The notes: generated by a model from the letters alone, not told the origin. DNA of 64,000 nt from Pedobacter zeae (GCF_014196715.1 NZ_JACIEF010000003.1:1207874-1271873), one strand, 5' to 3'; numbered from the stretch's first letter, positions 24,637 through 33,743 are shown. Numbers and translations: made by a program.

Positions 24637-25329
24637 TTAGCTCGGGTTTACTTTTTTGGTGGCGGTCTTGCTGGCGATCATTTCCCTTGCATCTTTAATC
24701 TGCGTTTTATATTGGGTGGTTTTGATCGAATTGGCCAGCCACTCTGCAGATTTTAAATCCCTTAGGGCAAGCGTAAAATCTTTCTTTTTGATCTTAACCT
24801 GAACAATGCCCAGGATGGATTCGATATAGGCATTATTACTTTTTAATTGTTTTGCCAATATGCCCTGCTGGGTAAAAAACCACATTGATTGGGTATACTT
24901 GGTATTGGCAAGGTAAACTTTACCTAGAAGGTTATAGGTATTCATTATACCGGTACGGTTACCGGTTTTGGAATAATTTTTTAAGGCTACGTTTAAGAGG
25001 ATTTGTTCGGCATCATTGTAGCGTCCCAATTGGTAATGCATGTTGCTCATTTTTATGATGGCCTGCCCATACCTGTTGAAATTCTTTACCGAGTTATACT
25101 CGAAAGCCGCTTTCCCAAATAATGTTAAGGCTTCATTATAATCACCTTTCCGCTCTAAGTCTTCAGCTTCTTCAAAAAAAGAATTTCCATCTTCCAGGTC
25201 AAATTTAGATACCGCTATCGTAATAGCACTACCTCCATTGGGTTCCTGGATTTCTGATCGTTCTATATTTTGAGCCTGAAGTTGTAATGATGCAAAAAGG
25301 CCGGTTAAAGCCAATACAATTTTGGTCAT
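24637..25329 (-). CDS. Secreted TPR-repeat protein
   Basis: The 230-residue protein has a signal peptide (cut near LQAQ-NIE, about 19). TPR-like helical pairs run from about residue 48 to 215. Examples are FFEEAEDLERKGDYNEALTLF, YGQAIIKMSNMHYQLGRYNDA and TYNLLGKVYLANTKYTQSMWF. Such repeats bind partner proteins. A perfect -7 box lies only 4 bases before the ATG, so the message may be leaderless. It follows the isoaspartyl peptidase gene by 29 bases on the same strand. Nothing in it points to cyanophycin. Confidence 0.8.
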   Translation of the reverse strand: MTKIVLALTGLFASLQLQAQNIERSEIQEPNGGSAITIAVSKFDLEDGNSFFEEAEDLERKGDYNEALTLFGKAAFEYNSVKNFNRYGQAIIKMSNMHYQLGRYNDAEQILLNVALKNYSKTGNRTGIMNTYNLLGKVYLANTKYTQSMWFFTQQGILAKQLKSNNAYIESILGIVQVKIKKKDFTLALRDLKSAEWLANSIKTTQYKTQIKDAREMIASKTATKKVNPS

Positions 25330-25333
25330 GCAA

Positions 25334-25341
25334 CAAAAATA
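25334..25341 (-). promoter_or_regulatory. -7 box of the TPR gene
   Basis: On the minus strand this reads TATTTTTG, a perfect TAnnTTTG box ending 4 bases before the ATG (25329). Transcription would begin at or next to the start codon. Confidence 0.45.
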
Positions 25342-25358
25342 ATACTTTAATTTTAATT

Positions 25359-26201
25359 TTAGCTAAATATCTGTAAATTAACATCAAAAGCTGCCCAAAC
25401 CATGTAAGGATGCGAGTCGCAATGGTATATTTTGCCATCAGCTGTGATGCCGATAACGCCCGCAAAACCATCAAAAGCCTTTAATTCGGCAAAAGACTTA
25501 TCACAGGCATCTTTTAAAGAAAAGCCATCAGTAACGCGCGTAACGATTTTAGCCGCCAAAGCACCGCTCACAATATCTTCGCCCACCCCTGTACATGAAA
25601 TGCCGGCATATTGATTGGCATAATTGCCTGCAACAGTTGCCGAATCACTCACACGGCAGGGAATTTCAAATCCCTTCCCCCCTGTAGAAGTGGCTACAGC
25701 TAGATTTCCGTTTGCATCAAGGGCCACACATCCCACGGTCCCTTTATTGTTTCTTTGGTTTAACTTTGCTTCATATTCCGCCTGGCGCTGCGGCGAGATG
25801 GGATTAAAATAGTCGAAACCATTATTCCGGGCAAACTGTTGTGCACCCTCACCGCTTAAAACACGGTCATCGTAAGTTAAAAGTTGCTGTGCAACCTGGA
25901 TCGGGTTTTTAATATCTTCTACATTGATCACCCCACTGAATTTTTCAGTTTTGCCGTCCATTAAGGCAGCACTTAACCTTACCTTCCCATCGCTTTGGAT
26001 CTGCGAGCCAATACCGGCATTGAACAACTCGTTATCTTCCAGTAAAGCAACGGTATAAACCACGGTTTCTAAGGCCGTGTGCGTTTTCAGGTATTCGTGA
26101 CCAAGGCTAACAATCGATGCTAAAGCATCTTGTTTTGCTTTTTTTGTTTCCTGATTGGTAGACGATTCGCTAAAAAAGCCACCATGTATGATAAGTTTCA
26201 T
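25359..26201 (-). CDS. Isoaspartyl peptidase / plant-type L-asparaginase
   Basis: The 280-residue Ntn hydrolase matures by self-cleavage before the threonine of NKGTVGCVALDANG, which becomes the nucleophile. The downstream GNLAVATSTGG and GEDIVSGALAAKIV match the beta subunit. The N-terminal MKLIIHGG and ELFNAGIGS fit the alpha subunit. The enzyme cleaves beta-aspartyl peptide bonds, including beta-Asp-Arg. It follows cphB by 64 bases on the same strand. In that context it should split the dipeptides released by cyanophycinase into Asp and Arg. No signal peptide. Confidence 0.9.
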   Translation of the reverse strand: MKLIIHGGFFSESSTNQETKKAKQDALASIVSLGHEYLKTHTALETVVYTVALLEDNELFNAGIGSQIQSDGKVRLSAALMDGKTEKFSGVINVEDIKNPIQVAQQLLTYDDRVLSGEGAQQFARNNGFDYFNPISPQRQAEYEAKLNQRNNKGTVGCVALDANGNLAVATSTGGKGFEIPCRVSDSATVAGNYANQYAGISCTGVGEDIVSGALAAKIVTRVTDGFSLKDACDKSFAELKAFDGFAGVIGITADGKIYHCDSHPYMVWAAFDVNLQIFS

Positions 26202-26265
26202 TTTTTTTGGGATTGAGTATGGAGATTTGGGAAGTGAGGTACTAGACCTTTTACACCCAAAACCT

Positions 26266-27141
26266 TTAAGCTATAGGAACAACCTTAGGGTGGTGGATCA
26301 CCAAACTGTGGTCATTTAAATCATAAACATCGCCATCGCACATCACGTGTACCACCATGTTTTTGATGGAAACCGGCTGCCCCATTTCTACATCGGTTAG
26401 ATTCGTATCGGCCATGTTGCGGCCATCAACCAAAATAACCATGCCCGAGCCAATGGCTTCCATGGTATGCCCATCAGATATGAAAAGACCGGTATCCTCG
26501 CCAAGGCCAATACCCAAAATACCAGGATTGCTGGCCGCGGCATATAATAAGCGCCCTATTCTGCCACGCTGAACAAAATGTGTATCTACAATAACATCGT
26601 CGATAAAACCTAATCCCCCGGTAATTTTAACTTCACCTTTAAGTAAGGCATCTTTACTGCTGCCCTGGTAAATCATATTTTTGGAACTTGCTGCCGCGCC
26701 GGCAGAAGTACCTGCAATAACTACGGGTTCGTTTTTATATTTTTCGAGTAAAATCTGGTGGGTTTTTGTACCGCCAAAAATAGAAGAAAGACGGAGTTGA
26801 TCGCCACCGGTAAAAATGATTACCTCGGCTGCTTTGATACGTTCATAATTTTCATCCGAATTGGCCTCCTCTCGATTGGTAATATTTAACACCCCCAGGT
26901 TATGTACATCCAACTGTGCATAGGCCTTGATGTATTCTTCGCCAACTTTTTCGGGCATTAATGATGCTGTAGTAATGATTTCGAAACGCGATTGGGTATC
27001 CCTGACTGACTCCGTGGTAATCCGTTTTAAAATTCCACGCTCAAAAAAGTTCATGTTTTCTGGCAGCCCGAATTGCGTTTCTGCAAAGCTACCGGTGTTT
27101 ATTGCGCCACCAATGATGATGAGTTTACCTTTCGGAACCAT
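26266..27141 (-). CDS. cphB: Cyanophycinase
   Basis: The 291-residue S51-family serine peptidase hydrolyses cyanophycin to beta-Asp-Arg dipeptides. The nucleophile serine sits in VIAGTSAGAAASS. Other family blocks are KGKLIIIGGAIN, IFTGGDQLRLS, GGLGFIDDVIVDTHFVQRGR and GLGEDTG. There is no signal peptide, so it is the intracellular type. A start 11 residues upstream (27174) lies inside a perfect -7 box and is rejected; MVPKGKLIIIGG is the normal opening. It is divergent from cphA and leads into the isoaspartyl peptidase gene. Confidence 0.94.
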   Translation of the reverse strand: MVPKGKLIIIGGAINTGSFAETQFGLPENMNFFERGILKRITTESVRDTQSRFEIITTASLMPEKVGEEYIKAYAQLDVHNLGVLNITNREEANSDENYERIKAAEVIIFTGGDQLRLSSIFGGTKTHQILLEKYKNEPVVIAGTSAGAAASSKNMIYQGSSKDALLKGEVKITGGLGFIDDVIVDTHFVQRGRIGRLLYAAASNPGILGIGLGEDTGLFISDGHTMEAIGSGMVILVDGRNMADTNLTDVEMGQPVSIKNMVVHVMCDGDVYDLNDHSLVIHHPKVVPIA

Positions 27142-27171
27142 TCTTTGTGTATATAATTGTATCAAAAAACC

Positions 27172-27179
27172 CAAATATA
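27172..27179 (-). promoter_or_regulatory. -7 box of the cphB operon
   Basis: On the minus strand this reads TATATTTG, 30 bases before the cphB ATG. A TTTT run (27193-27196) lies in place of a -33 box. The remaining 255 bases to cphA hold a short palindrome, ATTTACGTAAAT (27307-27318), but no clear cphA promoter. Confidence 0.5.
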
Positions 27180-27434
27180 TAGGCTTAAGATAAAAAACAC
27201 GACTTTTTTTGTCAATAATATTCGATTTATTAACAAACGTTAAAATAATCTAACTTAAAATTAACATAATAGTGCTTGAAAATAAAACAAATAGACCTTA
27301 AAATTGATTTACGTAAATAGGAAGCCTAATTTCAAAATAAATGTATATTTTACAGTCATCAATTTCATTCTGAAAACAGCATTAAAAAGGCTGTCCCAAA
27401 TCCTTTTTACCATTAAAAATTGACAAAATAGTAC

Positions 27435-30050
27435 ATGAAGATATTAAACATACAAGTATTGAGAGGGCCTAATATTTGGTCGATCAACCGGAAGAAATTG
27501 ATCCAGATGCGATTGGATTTAGAGGATTTAGAGCAAAAACCAACCAATGTGATAGAGGGCTTTAGCGAAAGGATAGAAAAACTGTTGCCGAGCATGTTTA
27601 CACACCGTTGCTCAAAAGGTGTTGAGGGCGGTTTTTTTACCCGCGTAAAAGAAGGCACCTGGATGGGGCATGTGATTGAACATATAGCACTTGAAATACA
27701 GACGCTTGCAGGTATGGACACCGGTTTTGGAAGAACGCGGATGACTAAAACCGAGGGCATTTATAATGTAGTTTTCAGTTATCTTGAAGAGAAAGTTGGG
27801 GTTTATGCAGCAGAAGCCGCGGTAAGGATTGCCGAGGCCTTGATCAACGATGTGGAATACGATTTAGAGCACGATATCAGAAGAATGAAAGAAATCCGTG
27901 AGCTGGAAGCTTTGGGGCCAAGTACTGCCTCAATTGTAGAAGAGGCGGTAAAAAGAAGTATTCCGTGGATCAGATTGAACAAAAGTTCGTTGGTACAATT
28001 GGGTTATGGCAAAAACCAGGTCCGTTTTAGGGCCACGATGACCGAAAAAACCAGCAGCATTGCGGTTGATATTGCCAGTAACAAGGAAGAAACCAAACGT
28101 TTACTTACTGAAGCCGCTATCCCGGTAGCTTCGGGTGTAACCATTTCCAATCCTGATGATCTTGAAGCTTCGGTAAATAAAGTGGGCTTCCCTTTGGTAT
28201 TTAAACCTTTAGACGGGAACCATGGCAAAGGCGCAACCATTAACGTAAAAACAATGGAAGATGCGGTTGCAGCTTTTGAATATGCCAAAACCTACTCGAG
28301 AAGGGTGATTATTGAAAAATTTATCAGCGGATACGATTTTCGCGTACTGGTGATCGATCATAAAGTGGTTGCTGCGGCACAGCGCGATCCGGCTCATGTA
28401 AGAGGAAATGGTATCCATACCATCCAGGAGTTAATTGATAAAGAAAATGAAGATCCGCGGCGTGGTTATGGCCACGAAAATGTGTTAACGGAAATTGCTG
28501 TTGATCGTGATACGCTGGATTTGCTGGCCAAAAAAGAATATACGCTGGAAACGATTCCTGAAAAAGGAGAGATCGTTTACCTAAAGTCTACTGCCAATTT
28601 AAGTACTGGGGGTACTTCTATAGATGTTACCGATATTGTACATCCACAGAATATTTTTATCTGCGAAAGGATTTCGAGGGTGATCGGACTGGATATCTGT
28701 GGTATCGATATCATGGCACAGAACCTTACCCAGCCTTTAACCGAAAATGGCGGTGTGGTTTTAGAAGTTAATGCTGCTCCGGGCTTCAGGATGCACCTGG
28801 CACCTAGTGAAGGTTTACCGCGCAACGTTGCGGCACCGGTGATCGATATGCTTTATCCACAGGGTAAATTATCGCAGATTCCGATCATTGCTGTAACCGG
28901 AACCAACGGAAAAACCACTACTACCCGTTTAATTGCGCACATAATCCGCAGTAACGGTAAACGTGTTGGTTTTACCACGAGCGATGGTGTTTATGTACAT
29001 AACACCATGTTGATGAAAGGAGATACCACTGGTCCGGTGAGTGCAGAATTTATTTTAAAAGACCCAACAGTAGAATTTGCCGTTTTAGAAACTGCGCGTG
29101 GAGGGATTTTAAGGGCTGGATTAGGCTTTAATGCCTGCGATATCGGTGTGGTAACCAATATCCAGGAAGATCACCTGGGCCTATCGGACATCCACAATCT
29201 CGATGATTTAACCCGCGTTAAAGCGGTTGTGATTGGCGCAGTGCGCCGTAAAGGCTGGGCAGTATTAAATGCAGATAATGGATATTGCGTTCGCATCGCC
29301 AAAGATGCCCGTTGTAATGTTGCTTACTTTAGTATGGATGAAAACAATCCGGTTATTAAAGAACATTGCAGGAAAGGTGGAATTGCAGCAATCTATGAAA
29401 ACGGATTTATTACCATCAAAACCGGCGATTGGAAACTAAGAGTTGATAAAGCCTCGCACGTTCCTTTAACTTTTGGCGGTTCGGTAAACTTCATGATCCA
29501 GAATGTACTCGCTGCTACCTTGGCAGCTTATTTATGGGGTTATAAGCCTGAAGATATCCGCTTATCGTTAGAAACTTTTATCCCTTCAACTGCCCACACC
29601 CCGGGACGGATGAATATCTTTAGGTTTAAGGATTTTAAAGTCCTGGTAGATTTTGCGCACAATCCTGATGGGTTTAACGGCGTAAAAGCTTTCTTACAGG
29701 GGGTAGAAGCTACTGAACATGTGGGAATTATTTCAGCAACCGGCGACAGAAGGGATGAAGACATTATTGAAACAGCCCGTATTTCTGCGCAGATGTTCGA
29801 TAAAATTTATATATGCCAGGAAAAATATTTACGTGGCAGACAACAACAGGAGCTTATTGATTTGTTGATTAAAGGCATCAGGGAAGTTGATCCTGATAAA
29901 GAGATCATTGTAAACAATAAAAGCACCGAATGTTTAAGGGCGGCGATTGAATCAGCGCAGAAAGGTTCTTATTTAACCATTTTAAGCAATACGATCGATA
30001 ATACCATCCAACGTGTTACCGAACATCTGGATAAGGAACTGGAAGCATAG
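27435..30050 (+). CDS. cphA: Cyanophycin synthetase
   Basis: The 871-residue enzyme makes the Asp-Arg storage polymer from aspartate, arginine and ATP. It has three parts: an N-terminal domain (1-160), an ATP-grasp domain that adds Asp (about 210-470, with FPLVFKPLDGNHGKG and VVLEVNAAPGFRMH), and a Mur-ligase-like domain that adds Arg. The Mur P-loop is AVTGTNGKTTTTRL (glycine at residue 489), followed by HTPGRMN and DFAHNPDGF. The length equals that of cyanobacterial CphA. It is divergent from cphB and followed by a palindromic repeat and a bidirectional terminator. Confidence 0.96.
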   Translation: MKILNIQVLRGPNIWSINRKKLIQMRLDLEDLEQKPTNVIEGFSERIEKLLPSMFTHRCSKGVEGGFFTRVKEGTWMGHVIEHIALEIQTLAGMDTGFGRTRMTKTEGIYNVVFSYLEEKVGVYAAEAAVRIAEALINDVEYDLEHDIRRMKEIRELEALGPSTASIVEEAVKRSIPWIRLNKSSLVQLGYGKNQVRFRATMTEKTSSIAVDIASNKEETKRLLTEAAIPVASGVTISNPDDLEASVNKVGFPLVFKPLDGNHGKGATINVKTMEDAVAAFEYAKTYSRRVIIEKFISGYDFRVLVIDHKVVAAAQRDPAHVRGNGIHTIQELIDKENEDPRRGYGHENVLTEIAVDRDTLDLLAKKEYTLETIPEKGEIVYLKSTANLSTGGTSIDVTDIVHPQNIFICERISRVIGLDICGIDIMAQNLTQPLTENGGVVLEVNAAPGFRMHLAPSEGLPRNVAAPVIDMLYPQGKLSQIPIIAVTGTNGKTTTTRLIAHIIRSNGKRVGFTTSDGVYVHNTMLMKGDTTGPVSAEFILKDPTVEFAVLETARGGILRAGLGFNACDIGVVTNIQEDHLGLSDIHNLDDLTRVKAVVIGAVRRKGWAVLNADNGYCVRIAKDARCNVAYFSMDENNPVIKEHCRKGGIAAIYENGFITIKTGDWKLRVDKASHVPLTFGGSVNFMIQNVLAATLAAYLWGYKPEDIRLSLETFIPSTAHTPGRMNIFRFKDFKVLVDFAHNPDGFNGVKAFLQGVEATEHVGIISATGDRRDEDIIETARISAQMFDKIYICQEKYLRGRQQQELIDLLIKGIREVDPDKEIIVNNKSTECLRAAIESAQKGSYLTILSNTIDNTIQRVTEHLDKELEA

Positions 30051-30075
30051 CTTTTCGCCATTTCTAGCGAAATGA

Positions 30076-30140
30076 AATGAAGCCGAGAAATATGTTTAGA
30101 TAGATCTCTCCATTCCGCTTTGCTACAGTCGAGATGACGG
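30076..30140. repeat. Dispersed palindromic intergenic repeat, copy B (inverted)
   Basis: Read in reverse complement it begins CCGTCATCTCGACTGTAGCA and continues GCGGAATGGAGAGATCTATCT. This matches the element at 9922-9973 at nearly all of about 50 positions, in opposite orientation. It sits between the cphA stop and its terminator. Confidence 0.75.
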
Positions 30141-30149
30141 CTACAATAA

Positions 30150-30187
30150 AAAACCCTCCTCTGATTTATAAATCGAAGGAGGGTTTT
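30150..30187. terminator. Bidirectional terminator between cphA and the DUF2383 gene
   Basis: AAAACCCTCCT (30150-30160) and AGGAGGGTTTT (30177-30187) form an 11-bp stem. An inner GATTT/AAATC pair extends it. A and T runs flank both sides. Confidence 0.85.
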
Positions 30188-30207
30188 CTGTTATTATTCT
30201 TGTTTAA

Positions 30208-30663
30208 TTATGCCTGGCTATCACGCAATCTTTTAATTTCATCGTGTGATACTCTTAACGATGCTTTCTGATCAGAAATTAATTCCCTGATGTTCGAAGG
30301 GAGATCCTCTTCTTCTAAGGCCATTTTATAGGCACTTTGTGCGGCATCCTCTCCAAATTCACAGTTATTTAATACGGTTTTACGGTCGTGACCGGTGAAA
30401 ATAGCTTTTACGTCCATCCAGGCCCTGTAAATTTTACCGGAGTTGGTGGTTCCTGTTTCTACTTCCTCTCCCAGGGCAGTTACCTCAGTAGCCAAAGCCA
30501 TTTTATATTTGCGGCTTTCGTCAATCATATTTAAGAAAAGCGATTTCAGATCTGCATCACCGTCTTTTAATTCTTGGCGGGCTCTTTCATAACCTTCAAT
30601 ACGGTCGTTATTGATCTGGATCAGGTCATTCAATACTTCTGCTGTTGCTGTTGTTGTTTTCAT
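30208..30663 (-). CDS. PA2169/DUF2383 family four-helix protein
   Basis: The 151-residue helical protein matches the DUF2383 (PA2169-family) ferritin-like fold: VLNDLIQINNDRIEGYERA, then LKSLFLNMIDESRKYKMAL and the C-terminal LRVSHDEIKRLRD. Members are often induced under stress, and a role as a small ferritin-like or protective protein has been proposed, without proof. The open frame extends 15 residues upstream; MKTTTATAEVLND is the better start. It is convergent with cphA. Confidence 0.82.
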   Translation of the reverse strand: MKTTTATAEVLNDLIQINNDRIEGYERARQELKDGDADLKSLFLNMIDESRKYKMALATEVTALGEEVETGTTNSGKIYRAWMDVKAIFTGHDRKTVLNNCEFGEDAAQSAYKMALEEEDLPSNIRELISDQKASLRVSHDEIKRLRDSQA

Positions 30664-30762
30664 GTTATTATTTTTTATAGTTTCGATGTATAAAAGCAAC
30701 AAGGGCAATCAAAAAAAGGTTTGTCATTTTTTTAATAGCTCACAACAGGCAGGAATATCAGG

Positions 30763-31680
30763 TTATTTTTTTGAAAAATACTGAGCCAGTTTTTCTTTAA
30801 CGAAACGGCGCACACGGGTTACCATATTGCCTTTACGTTTGGTTAAAAATAATTTGATGGCTTTATAAGCCGCAGTATCTTCTTTAATTGTGGTGGGGAA
30901 TTCGACAATTGGCTTAGGGTTAATGATGACGTTATAGATATCGTTTATTCCCGAATGTACCCCCGTACCATCATGCCCGATATTGTTGACCAGCGATTGT
31001 GATGGATTAAGAGTTAGGCCTCCTTTTAAGAAAATAGAAGCATACCACCTGATGGCCCAGCTATTATTTTTTCCTTTTTTAAATTCCAGCATCTGCTTCC
31101 AGAAATTCATTTTATTATCAATGGAAAAAGCGGCTTTTTTCTTTTTATCAAACTGTTTTATCAGAACATCGATATCGGGCTCGAAGTTTTTCCAGGCCCT
31201 GCCCCAGGTTGCCCATCCCCAGCTGGTGGCCGCCCTGTAAAAAAACGACTGAGGTAGTTCTTCTGCCTTTAAAGGATACATATAGGCACCAATGTGCATT
31301 ACTTTTTCTTCTTCCCTGTAGCGGTTTAGTGCTTCGTTGAAATAGTGCAAAGTATGCGGAGAAGTAACCAGGTCATCTTCGAAAACAATTACCTGGTCGT
31401 ATTCGTCAATTAACCTGGTAACACCTGCAATTACCGAATTGGCCAAGCCTGCGTTATCTTTTCTCTCGATTACTTTAACGGATTTAAACCCTTTTGTTTT
31501 ATTGATAATTTTTCTCACCTCAGCCACATTTTCTTCATCACGAATGGTTTTTGCTCCATCAGAAAAGATGTACAAATGGCTTTCGGCAGCCAGTTCGTTC
31601 TGTTGCAGGAATTTTAACGTACGCTCGGTATGCTGCGGGCGGTTATATACGAAAAGTGCTATGGGCGCAAGGTTTTGCAT
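30763..31680 (-). CDS. Glycosyltransferase, GT-A fold (GNT-I/family 2-like)
   Basis: The protein opens APIALFVYNRPQHTERTL, a nucleotide-sugar-binding start seen in GT-A transferases. The metal-binding acidic motif is VIVFEDDLVTSP (EDD). RAATSWGWATWGRAW follows, a conserved block of this group. No membrane helix is present, so it acts at the cytoplasmic face. It is the last gene of the flippase-methyltransferase cluster. I choose the ATG at 31680 (305 residues); further in-frame starts are at 31695 and 31719. Substrate unknown. Confidence 0.82.
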   Translation of the reverse strand: MQNLAPIALFVYNRPQHTERTLKFLQQNELAAESHLYIFSDGAKTIRDEENVAEVRKIINKTKGFKSVKVIERKDNAGLANSVIAGVTRLIDEYDQVIVFEDDLVTSPHTLHYFNEALNRYREEEKVMHIGAYMYPLKAEELPQSFFYRAATSWGWATWGRAWKNFEPDIDVLIKQFDKKKKAAFSIDNKMNFWKQMLEFKKGKNNSWAIRWYASIFLKGGLTLNPSQSLVNNIGHDGTGVHSGINDIYNVIINPKPIVEFPTTIKEDTAAYKAIKLFLTKRKGNMVTRVRRFVKEKLAQYFSKK

Positions 31681-31782
31681 GTTTGTTTTTACCATTAAAG
31701 GAAGATCAGGTTTAAGCACCTTACCTTAATTTATTTGCCATATAAGGCAAATGAGTTCCATTTAAGTTATTAGTGGACAATA

Positions 31783-32193
31783 TTAAGAAATTGATTCATA
31801 TATTTCATTCACATATGTTTTTTGCCCTTCTGAAAAGATATGCAAACAATTAAAATTTATCATTAGTCCAAGAGGTAATTTTAGTAGCTTCATATAAGTT
31901 AAAAGCTGGGCAGTGTGGATTGGAGATACATTTTCTACAGACTTCAGTTCAACAACCAACGAATCTTCAACTAATAAATCGCACCTCAAATTTGCATCAA
32001 TTTCCAATCCTTTATAATTTATGGGGATAATGAGTTCAGATTTGAAACTAATGTTTCTTAACTTAAGTTCATGCACCATGCACTTATGATAAGTACCTTC
32101 TAACAATACTGGTCCTAGCACTTTATGTACTTCAATAGCCGCTCCATTTACCCTGTAAACAAGGTCTTTTAAATAATTCTTTGTTAATAACAT
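31783..32193 (-). CDS. GxxExxY family protein (PDDEXK-like nuclease fold)
   Basis: The 136-residue protein has the GxxExxY signature as GPVLLEGTYHKCM. It keeps PDDEXK-like residues in ANLRCDLLVEDSLVVELKSVE (D and ExK). This family is widespread in Bacteroidota, often as lone genes between unrelated operons, and its role is not known. Here it sits between a methyltransferase and a glycosyltransferase gene of the polysaccharide cluster, with gaps of over 100 bases on both sides. It is more AT-rich than its neighbours, which suggests later insertion. Confidence 0.85.
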   Translation of the reverse strand: MLLTKNYLKDLVYRVNGAAIEVHKVLGPVLLEGTYHKCMVHELKLRNISFKSELIIPINYKGLEIDANLRCDLLVEDSLVVELKSVENVSPIHTAQLLTYMKLLKLPLGLMINFNCLHIFSEGQKTYVNEIYESIS

Positions 32194-32320
32194 TCCTTCA
32201 TAAATTAAATAGATAATTAATTAGGGGATGATTTTAACGCGTAATTATAAGGGGTTGGGCAATTTACTAAGCTTATATTACCTTATTATGTCTTATATGC
32301 TTAAATATATTGATTTAAAC

Positions 32321-33082
32321 CTAAAATATCTGGAGGTTATGATCTGATTTTTTGGTTAATACCGTATAGGCATTAGCAAATTGTTCCTGTTTTTTTCTTC
32401 CGAACAGATTACCCAGGGTTTTCTTAATGCGGTATTCCAATTCAATTTTTAAGTTCTTGGTAAATGTTTTTGGTGCCTTCCTATTGATAAATTCATTAAA
32501 CTTTACCGTTTCAGGCGCGGTGATCGAAATTTTATCTTCCAGAATTTCCAATCCTTCACTCTGCAGCAAAAACCTTAAAGATGTTGGTGTATACATGTTG
32601 ATATGGCCATAATCCAAAAAGTGTTTCATCCTTTGATCCACACCATAACGGTAATCTTTAGGTACCTCAACCACAATGTATTTCGCAACCCTCTTTAGTT
32701 CGCGTATCAGGATCCTTTCGTGTTCTACATGTTCTAAAACATGAGCAAGGATAATCAGGTCGAAAGTATCATCGCCATAAGGAATTTTATAGCCATCAAA
32801 AGTCTGAACCTCTTTTAAGCCTGCTAGGTTACGGTCTTTAATAATGTCGACACCACTCTGTGCAATTTCCAAAGCATAAAACTCCGGTGCAAATTTCCAT
32901 TCGTTTAAAAAATGCAAAATGCTGCCATCGCCAGCACCCACTTCAAGCACTTTTTTAGGTTTTAGCCCTTTGCATACCTCAACAATATTCTGGGCTTTAT
33001 ATTTGGCACCCAGCATGCGCCAGGCCACGTCGCTGTTGGTATAAAAATTATCGTATGCTGTTTTTACTTCTTCGCTTAACAT
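32321..33082 (-). CDS. SAM-dependent methyltransferase
   Basis: The 253-residue class I methyltransferase has motif I VLEVGAGDGSILHFL, motif II at FYALEIAQ and the block LAHVLEHVEHERILIRELKRV. In this gene order it may modify a sugar or lipid intermediate. The C-terminal 60 residues are basic. It lies 13 bases after the preceding methyltransferase on the same strand. The acceptor is unknown. Confidence 0.85.
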   Translation of the reverse strand: MLSEEVKTAYDNFYTNSDVAWRMLGAKYKAQNIVEVCKGLKPKKVLEVGAGDGSILHFLNEWKFAPEFYALEIAQSGVDIIKDRNLAGLKEVQTFDGYKIPYGDDTFDLIILAHVLEHVEHERILIRELKRVAKYIVVEVPKDYRYGVDQRMKHFLDYGHINMYTPTSLRFLLQSEGLEILEDKISITAPETVKFNEFINRKAPKTFTKNLKIELEYRIKKTLGNLFGRKKQEQFANAYTVLTKKSDHNLQIF

Positions 33083-33095
33083 GGTTCCAACTGTA

Positions 33096-33743
33096 TTAAA
33101 TGCCTAAACAATTATCCTGTTTATAAAAAACCGAAGTTGCTTTTTCGTAAAAAAGTCCGGGTGAAATTCCGCTAAAACTGATTTCTTTAAATCCCTGCTC
33201 TTTTAACAGCACACGCGCCGGATGATACACTTCGCGTTCACTGTCATCTAACACCAGCACGCCATTGGAGGAAAGTGCTTCAACACTGTATTTACAACAG
33301 TTTACACGGTCGCGGCCATCTACAATAATAATGTCGAATTTGCGGTTAAGCAAAGTTGCTTTTTTAGCATATTCTCCATTCTTTTCCAGCTGGCAAAATA
33401 TCATTTCGGCATTGGCCGGACTGGTATTTTTCACCTTATCATACCAGCCTTTATCGTGCTCTACGGAGGTAACTGAAGCTGCCCGCTCTGCATAAAACAG
33501 TGTAGAGCTGCCCGATCCATATTCGAAAATATGCTGTGTTTTGTTGATACGTTCTTTAATAAAATCGATAAAGGAATAGGTTACCCAGGGCAATGCTTTC
33601 CCATTTCCATCTACAGCCTGTTTTTTATCAAAGGCGGTAAACCAGCCAATACTGCTTAAATATCCTTTATGTCCGTATGATAATAATGCTTTAAGCCTGT
33701 TTGGCTTGGCAATTAGTGTTGTTAATGCTTTAAGAGTACTCAA
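33096..33743 (-). CDS. SAM-dependent methyltransferase-like protein
   Basis: The 215-residue protein has motif I IFEYGSGSSTLFYAE and then SVEHDKGWYDKV, the acidic residue that binds the ribose. FDIIIVDGRDRVNCC is the post-motif block. This layout matches a methyltransferase-fold group found in polysaccharide clusters. Its start overlaps the flippase gene by 4 bases (ATGA type), so the two are translationally coupled. Substrate unknown. Confidence 0.8.
   Translation of the reverse strand: MSTLKALTTLIAKPNRLKALLSYGHKGYLSSIGWFTAFDKKQAVDGNGKALPWVTYSFIDFIKERINKTQHIFEYGSGSSTLFYAERAASVTSVEHDKGWYDKVKNTSPANAEMIFCQLEKNGEYAKKATLLNRKFDIIIVDGRDRVNCCKYSVEALSSNGVLVLDDSEREVYHPARVLLKEQGFKEISFSGISPGLFYEKATSVFYKQDNCLGI

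Noticed and set aside
27307-27318. ATTTACGTAAAT as a cphA operator
   Set aside because: A 12-base AT-rich palindrome is short enough to be chance, and no second site is present.
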